Source: Lysobacter capsici (GTDB lineage: Bacteria > Pseudomonadota > Gammaproteobacteria > Xanthomonadales > Xanthomonadaceae). Taken from it: a stretch of 64,000 bases of DNA. The number at the start of each line of letters is the position of its first letter. Positions within the stretch are counted from its first letter, which is position 1. The position numbers and the translations under genes are program-made. The notes below the pieces were generated by a model. It was not told the DNA's origin, did no database searches, and was given only the letters and a program-made list of their open reading frames with translations. This document shows, in pieces, positions 10,866 to 26,429 of the stretch. The stretch spans positions 3,286,001-3,350,000 of the forward strand of contig NZ_CP094357.1 of the NCBI RefSeq assembly GCF_014779555.2, written 5' to 3'.

Positions 10866-12008
10866 TCACTTCGCGCCGGTCGCGCGCAGGCGGATGTAAT
10901 GGTTCAACAGCACCGCCAGCAGCAGCATCGCGCCGAGGAACACGCGGTACCAATCCGAGTTGATGTCGGTGTAGGAGATGCCGATCTGAACCACGCCGAA
11001 GATCAGCGCGCCGATGCAGGCGCCGCGGATCGAACCGTAGCCGCCGGTCAGCAAGGCGCCGCCGATGACCGCGGCGATGATCGCCTCGAACTCCTTCTGC
11101 AGGCCGCGATCGGCCGCCGCCGAGCCGATGTCGGCCACTTGCAGCACGCCGAACAGGCAGGCGCACAGCGCGGTGACCACGAACAGGCCGATCTTGACCC
11201 GCCGCACCGGCACGCCGACGTTCTTGGCCGCGGTGGCGTCGCCGCCGACGGTGAAGATCCAGTTGCCGGTGCGGGTTTGCGACAACACGAAACCCGCGGC
11301 CGCGGCGAGCGCGCCCCACCACAGCAAGACCTTGGGAATGCCCTCGACCACCGGCTTGCCGTTGGGCAGGCGCTCGATCGCGCCGCTGTTGGCGAGCCAT
11401 TCGAACAACCCCGGCAAGGCCGCGCCGCGGAACAAGGCGCTGATCAGCGGATCGCGCGCGACCGCTTCGCCGACGCCGCTGACCACGGTGCTGTTGGAAA
11501 AATGCGTGGACAGCACCAGGGTCAGCCCGCGCAGGATGAACATGAAGGCGAGCGTGACGATGAAACTGGGCAGGCCGGTGCGCACCACCAGATAGCCGTT
11601 AAGCCAGCCCAGCGCGGCGCAGCACACGAAGGTGAACGCCACCGCCGCCCACATCGGCCAGCCCAGGAACATCGCCGGCACCGCCATCAGCATGCCGGCG
11701 AAACCGATCATTGAACCGATCGACAGATCGAACTCGCCGGCGATCATCAGCAGACACGCACCGACCGCGATGATCCCCAGATAGGCGGCGACCTGCGACC
11801 AGTTCATCACCCCGTCGAGGTTGAACATTCCCGAATCGCCGGCGAACACCGCGAACAGGGCGAACACCAGCACCGCGCCGGCCAGGGATCCGAATTCGGG
11901 CCGGGCGGCGAACGCGCGCCAGAAGGCAATGGGCCGCACGCGCTCGTCCTTGCGCTGGCCGGGAAGGTCGTTCATGGAAGTCGCCATGTGAGGGAACGTC
12001 GTACTCAT
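10866..12008 (-). CDS. Inositol/sugar ABC transporter permease
   Basis: A 380-residue integral membrane protein of the RbsC/FrcC (CUT2, BPD_transp_2) family with about ten hydrophobic segments after a roughly 40-residue hydrophilic N-terminus. Family motifs include [39 protein letters not shown], and the C-terminal [27 protein letters not shown]. The ATG at 12008 has GGAGAAC upstream; a longer frame and later Met codons exist, so the exact start is uncertain. A 123-bp gap to the binding-protein gene contains a small hairpin. Confidence 0.9.
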   Translation of the reverse strand: MSTTFPHMATSMNDLPGQRKDERVRPIAFWRAFAARPEFGSLAGAVLVFALFAVFAGDSGMFNLDGVMNWSQVAAYLGIIAVGACLLMIAGEFDLSIGSMIGFAGMLMAVPAMFLGWPMWAAVAFTFVCCAALGWLNGYLVVRTGLPSFIVTLAFMFILRGLTLVLSTHFSNSTVVSGVGEAVARDPLISALFRGAALPGLFEWLANSGAIERLPNGKPVVEGIPKVLLWWGALAAAAGFVLSQTRTGNWIFTVGGDATAAKNVGVPVRRVKIGLFVVTALCACLFGVLQVADIGSAAADRGLQKEFEAIIAAVIGGALLTGGYGSIRGACIGALIFGVVQIGISYTDINSDWYRVFLGAMLLLAVLLNHYIRLRATGAK

Positions 12009-12105
12009 CGGGTTCTCCGTGCGAAAGCGGACGAGCGCCGGCCTTGCGACCACGGCCCCAGGCCGGCTCGCACGCGGTGATCGGACACGCTCGGTGCTGC
12101 TGCTC

Positions 12106-12125
12106 GGCGCTAGGTGCTCAGCGCC
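12106..12125 (-). promoter_or_regulatory. Hairpin between the binding-protein and permease genes
   Basis: GGCGCT (12106-12111) pairs with AGCGCC (12120-12125) around an eight-base loop just after the binding-protein stop codon. In many ABC operons a hairpin here protects the upstream message so the binding protein is made in excess. The stem is short, so this is tentative. Confidence 0.3.
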
Positions 12126-12131
12126 ATGGGC

Positions 12132-13232
12132 TCAGCGGTATTGGCCTGCGTACTTCTTGATCACATCGAGCCGCTCGCGGGTGACGAAGCCGGGGCCGGA
12201 ACTCACGCCGTCGGCGGTGTACACCGGCTCCAGCGCGTACTGCTTCAGCCGCGCCTGGATCTTGGGATGGGCGCGCAGCCTGGCGACGATCACGGCCGGA
12301 TCGCGGGTGGTTTCGTCGTGCGCGATCTTGAGCGCGGCGATCGCCAGATAGCCCTGCAGATACGGCTGCTGGTCGATGGCGAAATTCAGTTCGCCGTCCT
12401 CGATGCCCTGCACGATCGTCGGCGACAGATCGAAGGTGGCGAAGAAGATCTTGCCGGCCAGGCCCATCTGCTTGAGCACCTGCAGGGTCGGTTCGGCCGA
12501 GTTCGGACCCAGCGCGAGCACCGCGCCGGTCTTGGGGTTGTTGCGCAGGTAAGCGCCGACCTTGCTCGAGACCACGGTGGGGTCCACGCCGGTGTCGAGC
12601 ATCGAAGCGCGCAAGTCCGCGCCGAGCGCGTCGGCGAATCCCTTGCAGCGCTCCACCGAGGCCAGATTGGTCGCGTAGTGGTTCACGCACAGGAACGAGG
12701 TCACGCCGGCGGCCTTGGCGCGTTCGCCGGCGGCCTTGCCGGCGTCGTACTCGGGCTGGCCGATGTGCATGATCGCGTCGAGCTGTTTGCTCTGTTCGCG
12801 CGTGCCGGAATTGATCGTGACCAGGGCGATGCCCTTGCCGGTGACGCGCGAGGTCGCCTTGGACAGCACGCTGAAATCGGCGATCGAGGTGGCCACGCCG
12901 GCGTAATTGCGCGCGGCCGATTGCTCGATCAGCCGCGCCATGTCGGCCAGGTCGCCGTTGGGCGGATTGCGGTAGTCCACGGCCACGCCGAAATCCTCGC
13001 CGGCATCGACGACCGAGTTCTTGATCGTGTTCCACCACGAATCCGAATCCGGCGCATGGCTGACCAGCACGTAGCGCTCGCCGCCGCGGCCGCTGCCCGC
13101 GCCGCCACCGGCGGAAGCCGGCGCGGACGGCGCCTCGCCGCCGCCCGAGCACGCGCTCAGCACCAGCGCCAATGCGATCGAAACCGAGCGCAGGCCGAAT
13201 CGCCCGTGCAGAAATGACCCGATAACGCGCAT
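12132..13232 (-). CDS. Periplasmic sugar-binding lipoprotein of the inositol ABC transporter
   Basis: A 366-residue type I periplasmic binding protein (Peripla_BP_4, ribose/inositol-binding like). The N-terminus has a basic region, a hydrophobic core and the lipobox LSAC, so the mature protein is probably a lipoprotein, followed by a Gly/Ser/Ala linker. The ligand-binding part begins YVLVSHAPDSDSWWNTIKNS and shows LARLIEQ-type and hinge segments (GKGIALVTINSGT, FFATFDLSPTIVQGIEDGELNFAIDQQPYLQGYL). The start at 13232 has GGGGAG upstream; an upstream extension in frame runs through the promoter region and is rejected. It is the first gene of the nine-gene inositol operon. Confidence 0.9.
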   Translation of the reverse strand: MRVIGSFLHGRFGLRSVSIALALVLSACSGGGEAPSAPASAGGGAGSGRGGERYVLVSHAPDSDSWWNTIKNSVVDAGEDFGVAVDYRNPPNGDLADMARLIEQSAARNYAGVATSIADFSVLSKATSRVTGKGIALVTINSGTREQSKQLDAIMHIGQPEYDAGKAAGERAKAAGVTSFLCVNHYATNLASVERCKGFADALGADLRASMLDTGVDPTVVSSKVGAYLRNNPKTGAVLALGPNSAEPTLQVLKQMGLAGKIFFATFDLSPTIVQGIEDGELNFAIDQQPYLQGYLAIAALKIAHDETTRDPAVIVARLRAHPKIQARLKQYALEPVYTADGVSSGPGFVTRERLDVIKKYAGQYR

Positions 13233-13374
13233 ACACCCCACTCCCCTATGGACCGGCCAGGCCGGCGACGGACCGCCGCTGCGACCGCGAAACGGCGGCA
13301 GCGACTCGATGGGGGCCGAGCATAGGGGCAAGGAAATCGCTTTTGCAACCCGCAGTGCAACATTTTTAAAACTA

Positions 13375-13386
13375 GAATTTAAATTC
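13375..13386. promoter_or_regulatory. Palindromic operator candidate for the inositol regulator
   Basis: GAATTTAAATTC is a perfect 12-bp palindrome in the only AT-rich block of the divergent promoter region between the ABC/iol operon and the RpiR gene. Read on the minus strand with one more base it is GGAA-N6-TTCT, one mismatch from the GGAA-N6-TTCC consensus I recall for the Sinorhizobium IolR regulator. A possible -10 box TATAAA for the regulator gene lies at 13396-13401. Confidence 0.55.
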
Positions 13387-13428
13387 CATTTCAGGTATAA
13401 AGACACCCACACCACTCCAGGAGCCCGC

Positions 13429-14295
13429 ATGTCCACCTACCAGGGAGTCGATGAGCTGATGCAAGGCATCGCCGCCGAGTTCGACAACCTGCCGCGCCAG
13501 TTGCAGAGCGTGGCCCGCTACATCGAACAGCAACGCGCCAACCTGATGGTCCAGCGCATCAACGAAATCGCCGAGGGCAGCGGCGTGCACAGCTCGGCGG
13601 TGGTGCGCTTCGCCCAGCGCTTCGGCTTTTCCGGCTTCACCGAGATGCAGGCGCTGTTCCGCAACGCCTACACCGAGCAGGTCGCGCCGGCGCGCAGCTA
13701 CCAGCAACGCATCCGCCGGGTGATCGAAGACGACGGCGGGCGCATGACCAGCGCGCAGATGGCGCTGCGCTTCATCGACGCCAGCCGCCTGGGCCTGGAC
13801 GAACTGGCCGCCGAGTTCGACGCCGAGCGCTTCCAAAGCGCGGTCGACCTGCTGGTCAAGGCCGAGAACATCTACGTGGTCGCGGTGCGCCGCAGCTTCA
13901 GCATCGCCAGCTACATCGCCTACGCCCTGCAGCACACCAACAAGCGCGTGCATCTGATCACCGGTCTGGGCGGCATGCATCGCGAACAGATCCGCAGCAT
14001 CGGCAAGAACGACGTGCTGATCGCGATCAGTTTTCCGCCCTACGGCAAGGAAACCCTGTTCTGCGCGCGGGTGGCGCGCGAGCGCCACGCCAAGGTGCTG
14101 GCGGTCACCGAAAGCGAACTCGGGCCGCTGGCCAACTACGCCGACGTGCTGCTGAAGGTGCAAGAAGGCAGCGCGTTCGCGTTCCGCGCGCTGACCAGCA
14201 CGATCTGCCTGTGCCAGGCCTTGTTCGTCGCCCTGACCTACGAGCTCGAACTCAAGGTCGAAGAAACCAACCGTCCCGGGGAATACGATGATTGA
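13429..14295 (+). CDS. iolR: RpiR family transcriptional regulator, probable inositol repressor
   Basis: A 288-residue regulator with an N-terminal HTH_6 domain (about 1-77: NLPRQLQSVARYIEQ, then INEIAEGSGVHSSAVVRFAQRFGFSGF) and a C-terminal SIS sugar-phosphate-binding domain (about 125-260, with LITGLGGMHREQIRSIGKNDVLIAISFPPYGKETL). RpiR-type regulators commonly control inositol catabolism in proteobacteria. The start ATG has AGGAG eight... to nine bases upstream (13419-13423); an extension to 13309 is not homologous. It is divergent from the ABC/iol operon and overlaps iolG by 8 bp, so regulator and dehydrogenase are cotranscribed. The role is inferred from family and position. Confidence 0.85.
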   Translation: MSTYQGVDELMQGIAAEFDNLPRQLQSVARYIEQQRANLMVQRINEIAEGSGVHSSAVVRFAQRFGFSGFTEMQALFRNAYTEQVAPARSYQQRIRRVIEDDGGRMTSAQMALRFIDASRLGLDELAAEFDAERFQSAVDLLVKAENIYVVAVRRSFSIASYIAYALQHTNKRVHLITGLGGMHREQIRSIGKNDVLIAISFPPYGKETLFCARVARERHAKVLAVTESELGPLANYADVLLKVQEGSAFAFRALTSTICLCQALFVALTYELELKVEETNRPGEYDD

Positions 14296-15280
14296 AGTGG
14301 CTTTGTTCGGCGCCGGCCGCATCGGCAAGATCCATGCGGCCAATCTGGTCCGTCATCCGAAGGCGCGGCTGCGTTATGTCGTCGACGTGCACGACGCGGC
14401 CGCGGCCGAACTGGCGCGGACGCACGGCGCGCGCGTCGCCAGCGCCGAGCAGGCCCTGGCCGATCCGGCCGTGAACGCGGTGGTGATCGGTTCGAGCACC
14501 GACACCCACGCCGATCTGATCCAGCGCTCGGCGCTCGCCGGCAAGGCGATCTTCTGCGAGAAACCGGTCGATCTGGACATCGGCCGCGCGCGCGCCTGCG
14601 CCGACACGATCGCGCGCACCGGCGCGGCGTGCATGATCGGTTTCCAGCGCCGTTTCGATCCGACCTTCCGCGCGCTCAAGCAGCGCCTCGACGCCGGCGA
14701 GATCGGCGCGCCGGAAGTGTTGCTGATCACCAGCCGCGATCCGGGCCCGCCGCCGCTGGACTACATCGCCCGCTCCGGCGGCGTGTTCAAGGACATGCTG
14801 ATCCACGACTTCGACATCTTCCGCTGGATCCTCGGCGCCGAAGCGGTCAGCGTCTACGCGACCGGCGCCGCGCCGGAGTTTGCCGAGATCGCCGCCGCCG
14901 GCGACCTCACCACCGCCGCGGTCACCTTGCGCACGCGCGAGGGCGCCTTGTGCCAGATCAACACTTCGCGCCGCGCCGCCTACGGCTACGACCAGCGCTT
15001 CGAAGTGCTCGGCAGCCGCGGCCTGCTGCAGGCCGGCAATCTGCGTCCGACCGAAGTGGTCGCGTGGAACGCACAGGCGATCAGCCAGGACACGCCCGAA
15101 GCGTTCTTCCTGGAACGCTACCGCGCGGCCTACGCGCTGGAAATCGAGCATTTCTTCGATGGCTTGAGCCAGGGCACGCCGCTGCATCCGAACATCGACG
15201 ACGGGATCAAGGCGCTGGAACTGGCCGAACTGGCCACGCGCTCTTGGCGCGAAGGCCGGGCCCTGGACTGCTCGATCTGA
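14288..15280 (+). CDS. iolG: Inositol 2-dehydrogenase
   Basis: A 330-residue NAD-dependent Gfo/Idh/MocA oxidoreductase that oxidises myo-inositol to 2-keto-myo-inositol (scyllo-inosose). The Rossmann motif is VALFGAGRIGKIHAANL at the N-terminus; the family EKP motif is at 91-93 with the catalytic Lys92; GFQRRFDPTF follows, and the D-x3-H catalytic pair is present in FKDMLIHDFDIFRW. The start overlaps the regulator gene by 8 bp. Of the two dehydrogenases here, this one is the closer fit to canonical IolG (GAGRIGKIH, GFQRRFDP). Confidence 0.9.
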   Translation: MIEVALFGAGRIGKIHAANLVRHPKARLRYVVDVHDAAAAELARTHGARVASAEQALADPAVNAVVIGSSTDTHADLIQRSALAGKAIFCEKPVDLDIGRARACADTIARTGAACMIGFQRRFDPTFRALKQRLDAGEIGAPEVLLITSRDPGPPPLDYIARSGGVFKDMLIHDFDIFRWILGAEAVSVYATGAAPEFAEIAAAGDLTTAAVTLRTREGALCQINTSRRAAYGYDQRFEVLGSRGLLQAGNLRPTEVVAWNAQAISQDTPEAFFLERYRAAYALEIEHFFDGLSQGTPLHPNIDDGIKALELAELATRSWREGRALDCSI

Positions 15281-15346
15281 ATACGACGGCGGCCCGATCG
15301 CGCGCACCGCCGCCGCGCTCATCCGTGCGCGCCAACAGAGGTAGTC

Positions 15347-16369
15347 ATGAGTCAGAAGTTGCTGAAAATCGGGGTCGCCGGGCTCGGCCGTCTGGGCCGG
15401 CGCTACGCCGAGAATCTCGCCCGGCACGTGCCCAGGGCGCGCCTGGACGCGGTCTGCAGTCCAATCGCCGACGAGGTGGATTGGGCGCGTGAGCACCTGG
15501 GCGTGCAACGCGCCTATGCCGACTACGCCGCGATGCTGGCCGATCCTGAGCTGGACGCGGTGTTCCTGATCACCCCGACCTCGCTGCATCCGCAACAGAT
15601 CGAACAAGCGCTGGACGCGGGCAAGCACGTGTTCTGCGAAAAGCCGCTGTCGCTGCGGATGGACGAATGCCGGCGCACGGTCGAGCACGCCCGGCGCCAT
15701 CCCGCGTTGCGCGCGATGGTCGGATTCGTCCGCCACTTCGACGCCAGTTATCGCCAAGCCAAGACCCGCATCGACGACGGCGCGATCGGCAAGCCGTTCC
15801 TGGTCTATTCGCAGACCGCCGACCTGTTCGACCCCAGCGGCGCCTTCGTCAAATTCGCCCCGACCAGCGGCGGCCTGTTCCTCGATTGCAGCGTGCACGA
15901 CGTCGACCTGGCGCGCTGGCTGCTGGGCCGGCCCAAGGCGCGGCGGGTTTACGCGATGGGCACGATCGCCGCGTATCCGGATCTGCAAGCCATCGGCGAC
16001 ATCGACAACGGCGTGGCCGTGTGCGAGTTCGACAACGGCTGCATGGCGATGTTCTACGCCTCGCGCACCCAGGCCCACGGCCACGAAACCTGCACCGACG
16101 TGGTCGGCACCGCCGGCAAGCTCAGCATCGGCCGCAATCCGCGCCTGGATCGGCTCGAGATCGCCGACGCGCACGGCGTGCGCAGCTTGTCGACGGCGAA
16201 CTTCTTCGAACGCTTCGGCGACGCCTTCCTGAGCCAGTGCTCGCATTTCGTCGACGCGGTGCTCGACGATCGGCCTTTCGATCTCGACCTGGAGGACGCG
16301 GCCGAAGCCACCCGCATCGCGATCGCCTTGCGCGAATCCTTGCAGACCCGGCAGCCGGTGGACCTGTGA
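15347..16369 (+). CDS. Second Gfo/Idh/MocA dehydrogenase, possibly for scyllo- or another inositol
   Basis: A 340-residue NAD(P)-dependent oxidoreductase, paralogous to the preceding iolG. It has the Rossmann motif GVAGLGRLGRRYAENLA, the EKP motif in VFCEKPLSL, GFVRHFDASY and the D-x3-H pair in GLFLDCSVHDVDLARWLLG. In other inositol clusters a second family member oxidises scyllo-inositol or D-chiro-inositol; that role is inferred from its neighbours, not from sequence. It starts 66 bp after iolG with AGAGG before the ATG and ends just before a strong terminator. Confidence 0.82.
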   Translation: MSQKLLKIGVAGLGRLGRRYAENLARHVPRARLDAVCSPIADEVDWAREHLGVQRAYADYAAMLADPELDAVFLITPTSLHPQQIEQALDAGKHVFCEKPLSLRMDECRRTVEHARRHPALRAMVGFVRHFDASYRQAKTRIDDGAIGKPFLVYSQTADLFDPSGAFVKFAPTSGGLFLDCSVHDVDLARWLLGRPKARRVYAMGTIAAYPDLQAIGDIDNGVAVCEFDNGCMAMFYASRTQAHGHETCTDVVGTAGKLSIGRNPRLDRLEIADAHGVRSLSTANFFERFGDAFLSQCSHFVDAVLDDRPFDLDLEDAAEATRIAIALRESLQTRQPVDL

Positions 16370-16445
16370 CCGGTTCCGGCCGATCTGTCCGCGCCGCCCC
16401 GTAACGGTCGAGGCGACGGCAGACCGCCCGAACGCGACCGCAAAA

Positions 16446-16473
16446 GAAAACGCCGCTCGAAGGCGGCGTTTTC
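16446..16473. terminator. Bidirectional terminator between the inositol dehydrogenase gene and gyrA
   Basis: A perfect 11-bp inverted repeat, GAAAACGCCGC with GCGGCGTTTTC, around a six-base loop. A-run and T-run on either side make it a classic intrinsic terminator usable by both convergent genes. Confidence 0.85.
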
Positions 16474-16495
16474 TCAAGGCTCATGCAAACGACGA

Positions 16496-19246
<2,751 letters not shown>

Positions 19247-19390
19247 CAGGGTTCCGTTGCGGGCGGTGAGTCGAACAACCCGGGCGAACGGCGTCGGCGT
19301 CCCTCACGGAACGCCGCGGATATGGCTGAAAACAGGGTCCCTGCGGGCCTGTCCTGCAGCTCGCTCGGGGCGGCATCAAAACGACAGGAA

Positions 19391-19399
19391 ATCATAGCA
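19391..19399 (-). promoter_or_regulatory. Extended -10 promoter candidate for gyrA
   Basis: On the minus strand the sequence reads TGCTATGAT, a TGn-extended -10 element, about 140 bp before the gyrA start. No good -35 hexamer is visible at standard spacing, which is common for extended -10 promoters. Confidence 0.4.
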
Positions 19400-19690
19400 C
19401 AAAACGCGGTTTCACGGGAGTCTGATTCCCACGCAGAAACAAGCACTTGGCGGGGTTTTTCAGCTGCATTGCAGCATTGGGTGCGGGGTTGGATTGGCGT
19501 TGCCTGCGTTGGGCGTTTTGGCGGGCACCGGAGATGCTCGCCAAATGGGCTTTGGCGGCTGTCCCGCGCTCATGTTGGGCAGCCTTCGCAGTGCATGAGC
19601 CGGGGGCAAGCGCGAGAGCGCTGCGCGTTCGGGAGAGCTGTCCGACATCGCGAATGCTGCGCTCATCCAAGAGATCTGCGCCCCCCAGCC

Positions 19691-19852
19691 GTCATTCCCG
19701 CGGAGGCGGGCTCTGCTTTACTTCGGCGAAGCCGAACATCCAGAGACTTCAGCGTCATTTCTCAGAACGTCATTCCCGCGAACGCGGGAATCCAGGGCCT
19801 TTCGCGCGAGAACGCCTAAAGTCGCTGGATTCCCGCCTTCGCGGGAATCACG
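19691..19852. repeat. REP-like intergenic repeat cluster, locus A
   Basis: Three copies of a short imperfect palindrome built on GTCATTCCCGCG...CGCGGGAAT, at 19691-19740, 19769-19800 and inverted at 19821-19852. The first copy carries the associated module with CTTCGGCGAAGCCGAACATCCAG. The same modules recur at 51669-51974 and 54750-54858. The rest of the 711-bp gap 19247-19958 holds the gyrA leader and no gene that I can support. Confidence 0.75.
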
Positions 19853-19958
19853 GCCTCAACGAATGGCGCTGAAGATATTGGCCTGCGAAGACAGCACGGC
19901 AACCAAACGCAATCGCGCCGGAGCGAGTCGAAACCTCAGCCAGCAACCACCGGAAACC

Positions 19959-21017
19959 TCACCCCCCAAACGCCGCCTTCATCGCCGCCGCATCCGGCCG
20001 TTCGATCACCCCGCGCTCGGTCACGATCGCGTCGATCAACTCGTGCGGGGTCACGTCGAACACCGGGTTCCAGGCGCCGACCCGCTCGGCCGCGGTGCGG
20101 GTGCCGCCGACGGCGAACAGCTCGCCCGGGTCTCGTTCCTCGATCTCGATCAGGTCGCCGGACGCGGTATCCATGTCGACCGTCGACGACGGCGCGGCGA
20201 CCATGAACTTGACCCCGTGATGGCGCGCGGCGATCGCCAGCTGGTAGGTGCCGATCTTGTTGGCGGTGTCACCGTTGGCGCAGATGCGGTCGGCGCCGAC
20301 GATCACCCAGCCGACCTTGCCGGTCTTCATCAGATGCGAGGCGGCCGAGTCGGCGATCAGGATCGGCGCGATGCCGTCCTGCTCCAGTTCCCACACGGTC
20401 AGGCGCGCGCCCTGCAGCCACGGCCGGGTCTCGCCGGCGTACACCTGGGCGATGCGACCCTGAGCGACGCCGGCGCGGATCACGCCGAGCGCGGTGCCGA
20501 AACCGGCGGTGGCGAGCGAACCGGTATTGCAGTGGGTCAGCACGCCGTTGCCCGGTGCGATCAGGGCCGCGCCGAGCGCGCCCATGCGCCGGTTCGCGGC
20601 CAGGTCTTCGTCGGCGATCGCCTGCGCTTCGCGCGCCAGCACGTCGCGCCAGTCGGCGCCCGCGACGGCCAGCACGCGGCGCATGCGCGCCAGCGCCCAG
20701 GCCAGGTTGACCGCGGTCGGTCGGGCGGCGTTGAGGCGCTGCATGGCCGGCTCGATCCGCGCCAGCGCGGTCGCGCCGTCGTCGGCCTCGATCGTCTTGG
20801 CCGCCAGCACCACGCCCCAGGCCGCGGCGATGCCGATCGCGGGCGCGCCGCGCACGGTCAGCGCATGGATCGCCGCGGCGACCGCGTCGCTGTCTTCGCA
20901 GGACACGTACTCCACCGCGAACGGCAGCTTGCGCTGGTCCAGCAGTTCCAGGGCCTGCCCGGTCCAGCGGATCGGGCGGATGCGGTCGTAGCGGTCGAAA
21001 TCGATGGTGTCGTTCAT
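19959..21017 (-). CDS. mtnA: S-methyl-5-thioribose-1-phosphate isomerase
   Basis: A 352-residue methionine-salvage enzyme converting methylthioribose 1-phosphate to methylthioribulose 1-phosphate. Family motifs are [35 protein letters not shown] with the catalytic Cys, [41 protein letters not shown] with the catalytic Asp, and FDVTPHELI near the end. The start at 21017 gives the usual length; a 20-codon in-frame extension crosses the terminator of the next gene and is rejected. Its neighbourhood upstream of gyrA is the usual one in Xanthomonadaceae; no other salvage gene is nearby. Confidence 0.93.
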   Translation of the reverse strand: MNDTIDFDRYDRIRPIRWTGQALELLDQRKLPFAVEYVSCEDSDAVAAAIHALTVRGAPAIGIAAAWGVVLAAKTIEADDGATALARIEPAMQRLNAARPTAVNLAWALARMRRVLAVAGADWRDVLAREAQAIADEDLAANRRMGALGAALIAPGNGVLTHCNTGSLATAGFGTALGVIRAGVAQGRIAQVYAGETRPWLQGARLTVWELEQDGIAPILIADSAASHLMKTGKVGWVIVGADRICANGDTANKIGTYQLAIAARHHGVKFMVAAPSSTVDMDTASGDLIEIEERDPGELFAVGGTRTAAERVGAWNPVFDVTPHELIDAIVTERGVIERPDAAAMKAAFGG

Positions 21018-21074
21018 GGCGTCGAGTTTAACGGATGCAGGTGTCGGCCCTGAAACATCCGCCGCCACAAACGA

Positions 21075-21104
21075 CATCGCCCCGACCTTGCGGCCGGGGC
21101 GATG
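21075..21104. terminator. Hairpin terminator after the first DUF3011 gene
   Basis: A perfect 10-bp inverted repeat CATCGCCCCG / CGGGGCGATG around a ten-base loop, located 31 bp after the DUF3011 gene stop and before mtnA on the minus strand. Confidence 0.55.
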
Positions 21105-21135
21105 GGTACCAGCGTCAACTCAGGATCGAGCGCGA

Positions 21136-21903
21136 TCAGTTGACCTGGAAGCGACCGCGGCAACCGTTCGACACCCACACGCCGTTGCGGTCCCAACCCC
21201 AGGTCTGGCCTTCGATGCACGGCGAACCCGAGTTCTGGCGCAGCAGACGCACGTCGCGGCGCACGCTCATGTTGCAGCGGTTCTGGCGGTTGTTGTTGGA
21301 CTCGCAGGAAATCTCCTGACCGCCACCGCCCCAGCCGCCGCCGTTGTTGCCGCCACCACCGTTCCAGCCGCCGCCACGGGTGGCGACGAACTCACCGCGG
21401 CAACCGCCCGACACCCACACCTGGCCCGGACGCGAACCCCAGTTCTGACCCTCGATGCAGGTGGTGCTGGACAGCTGGCGCTGCAGACGCGCGCGATTGC
21501 CGCTGATGCTGCAGCTGCGCTGACGGCCGCCGTCGGATTCGCAACGCACCACGTCGCCGTTGCCGCCGCCGTTCCAACCGCCGCCGCCACCGCCGTTCCA
21601 GCCGCCGCCGCGGCCGAGCGCGAATTCGGCGCGGCAACCTTCCGACACCCAGATGCCGTTGCGGTCGTAACCCCAACTGCGGCCCTGGATGCACGAGGAA
21701 CTGGACAGTTGACGGCTCAGCTGCACGCCGCCTCGGGTATCGGCATCGCAACGGCGCTGACGGCCGCCGTCGGATTCGCAGCGGATGACGCCGTTGTCGG
21801 AGCCGTAACCGTAATCGTTGTACTGCGGCGCCGCCTGGGCGACGCCCGCGGACAACCCCAAGCCCACCATCAGACCCAGACTGGAAAGAATGCGTGCGGA
21901 CAT
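21136..21903 (-). CDS. Secreted DUF3011 protein with three repeats
   Basis: A 255-residue exported protein. Residues 1-24 are a Sec signal peptide ending VAQAA. The rest is three DUF3011 repeats, each of about 60 residues with the pattern CES-x5-R-x2-C ... QLS-x4-CI-x-G-x2-WG ... IWVS-x-GCR-x-F, i.e. four conserved cysteines each that probably form disulfides. The repeats are joined by very Gly/Trp/Asn-rich linkers (RGGGWNGGGGG type). Function of DUF3011 is unknown; binding to sugars or cell wall has not been shown to my knowledge. A related gene lies directly upstream on the same strand. Confidence 0.85.
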   Translation of the reverse strand: MSARILSSLGLMVGLGLSAGVAQAAPQYNDYGYGSDNGVIRCESDGGRQRRCDADTRGGVQLSRQLSSSSCIQGRSWGYDRNGIWVSEGCRAEFALGRGGGWNGGGGGGWNGGGNGDVVRCESDGGRQRSCSISGNRARLQRQLSSTTCIEGQNWGSRPGQVWVSGGCRGEFVATRGGGWNGGGGNNGGGWGGGGQEISCESNNNRQNRCNMSVRRDVRLLRQNSGSPCIEGQTWGWDRNGVWVSNGCRGRFQVN

Positions 21904-22092
21904 GCTTGTGCTCCTTGTCGATTTGTCGAGGACTCTAGCCGAACCCGCTTAACGCCAGCTCAAGATTTCGCCCTGTTCGCCAATCACGGTAACGATGCGA
22001 CCGTTTTGTTCATGACGGGCTTAGTTTGCGCCCTGTTTCGCGGCCGATCTCCGCCGTTGGTCGCATGACGCATGGCCCATGACGCGCGCCGA

Positions 22093-22821
22093 TCAACCGC
22101 CGCCGCGCCGGTAATCGAGTTCGAATTCGGCGCGGCAACCGTCCTCGACCCATACGCCATGCGCGTCGTAGCCCCAACTGCGGCCTTCGACGCATTCGGT
22201 GTTTGACAGCTGCTTGACCATGCGCACGCCCTGGCCGGTTTCGCCGTCGCAACGACGGGCCTTGCGATCGCGCGATTCGCACAGCAGCAGTTTGCCCGGC
22301 GCCTGCGCCGCCGGCTCTGCGCCGAGCAGACGGAACTCGCCGCGGCAACCGCCGGAGACCCACACGCCGTTGCCGTCGGTGCCCCAGGACTGATTGCGCA
22401 GGCAAGGTTGTTTGGACAATTGCTGGGCCAGGACCACGCCGGCCTCGGTGTTGGCGGCGCAGTGATTCCAGCGCCCGCCGATCGACTCACACTTGATCAC
22501 GCGCGCGCCGGTCCTGCTGTCGCTGCCGCTGCCGCCGCGTCCGAGCACGAAGTCCGCCGAGCAGCCCTGCGAGACCCACACGCCGCCGCGATCGGCGCCC
22601 CAGCTGGTGCCTTCGACGCAGGGCTTGCCGGAGGTGCGCCGGACCAGGCGCACGCCGCCGCGGGTATCGGCCGGGCAACGCACCGTCTGCTCATCCTGCG
22701 ATGCGCAGCGCAGCACGTCGCCGCCGAACATCCGTTCGCCCGCCGGTTCCGCGCGCGCACTCGTCGCGCACACCGCGGCGGCGAACGCAAACAGATGGAT
22801 CGCGGCTTTCACACTGCGCAT
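22093..22821 (-). CDS. Second exported DUF3011 protein with three repeats
   Basis: A 242-residue paralogue of the next gene downstream. It has a signal peptide ending TSARAE and three DUF3011 repeats (VLRCASQDEQTVRC..., VIKCESIGGRWNHC..., LLLCESRDRKARRC...), each closing with a WGxDxxGVWVxxGCxxxF motif. The linkers are short and not Gly-rich, unlike the paralogue. The pair, 190 bp apart on the same strand, probably arose by tandem duplication and has diverged strongly. The function is unknown. Confidence 0.82.
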   Translation of the reverse strand: MRSVKAAIHLFAFAAAVCATSARAEPAGERMFGGDVLRCASQDEQTVRCPADTRGGVRLVRRTSGKPCVEGTSWGADRGGVWVSQGCSADFVLGRGGSGSDSRTGARVIKCESIGGRWNHCAANTEAGVVLAQQLSKQPCLRNQSWGTDGNGVWVSGGCRGEFRLLGAEPAAQAPGKLLLCESRDRKARRCDGETGQGVRMVKQLSNTECVEGRSWGYDAHGVWVEDGCRAEFELDYRRGGG

Positions 22822-22925
22822 GCATGGCCCCCGGCACCCGATGCGAGCACTCTAACCATGATCGATGAACTTGCAATCAAAAACGCGCAGTGAGCCGATC
22901 CGGCGAAGCGCATGGTTCATCGCGG

Positions 22926-26422
<3,497 letters not shown>

Positions 26423-26429
26423 TTAGCGC

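Noticed and set aside
12132-13436. Longer start for the inositol-binding protein at 13436
   Set aside because: The extension covers the divergent promoter and operator and lacks a signal peptide; the Met at 13232 starts a proper lipoprotein signal.
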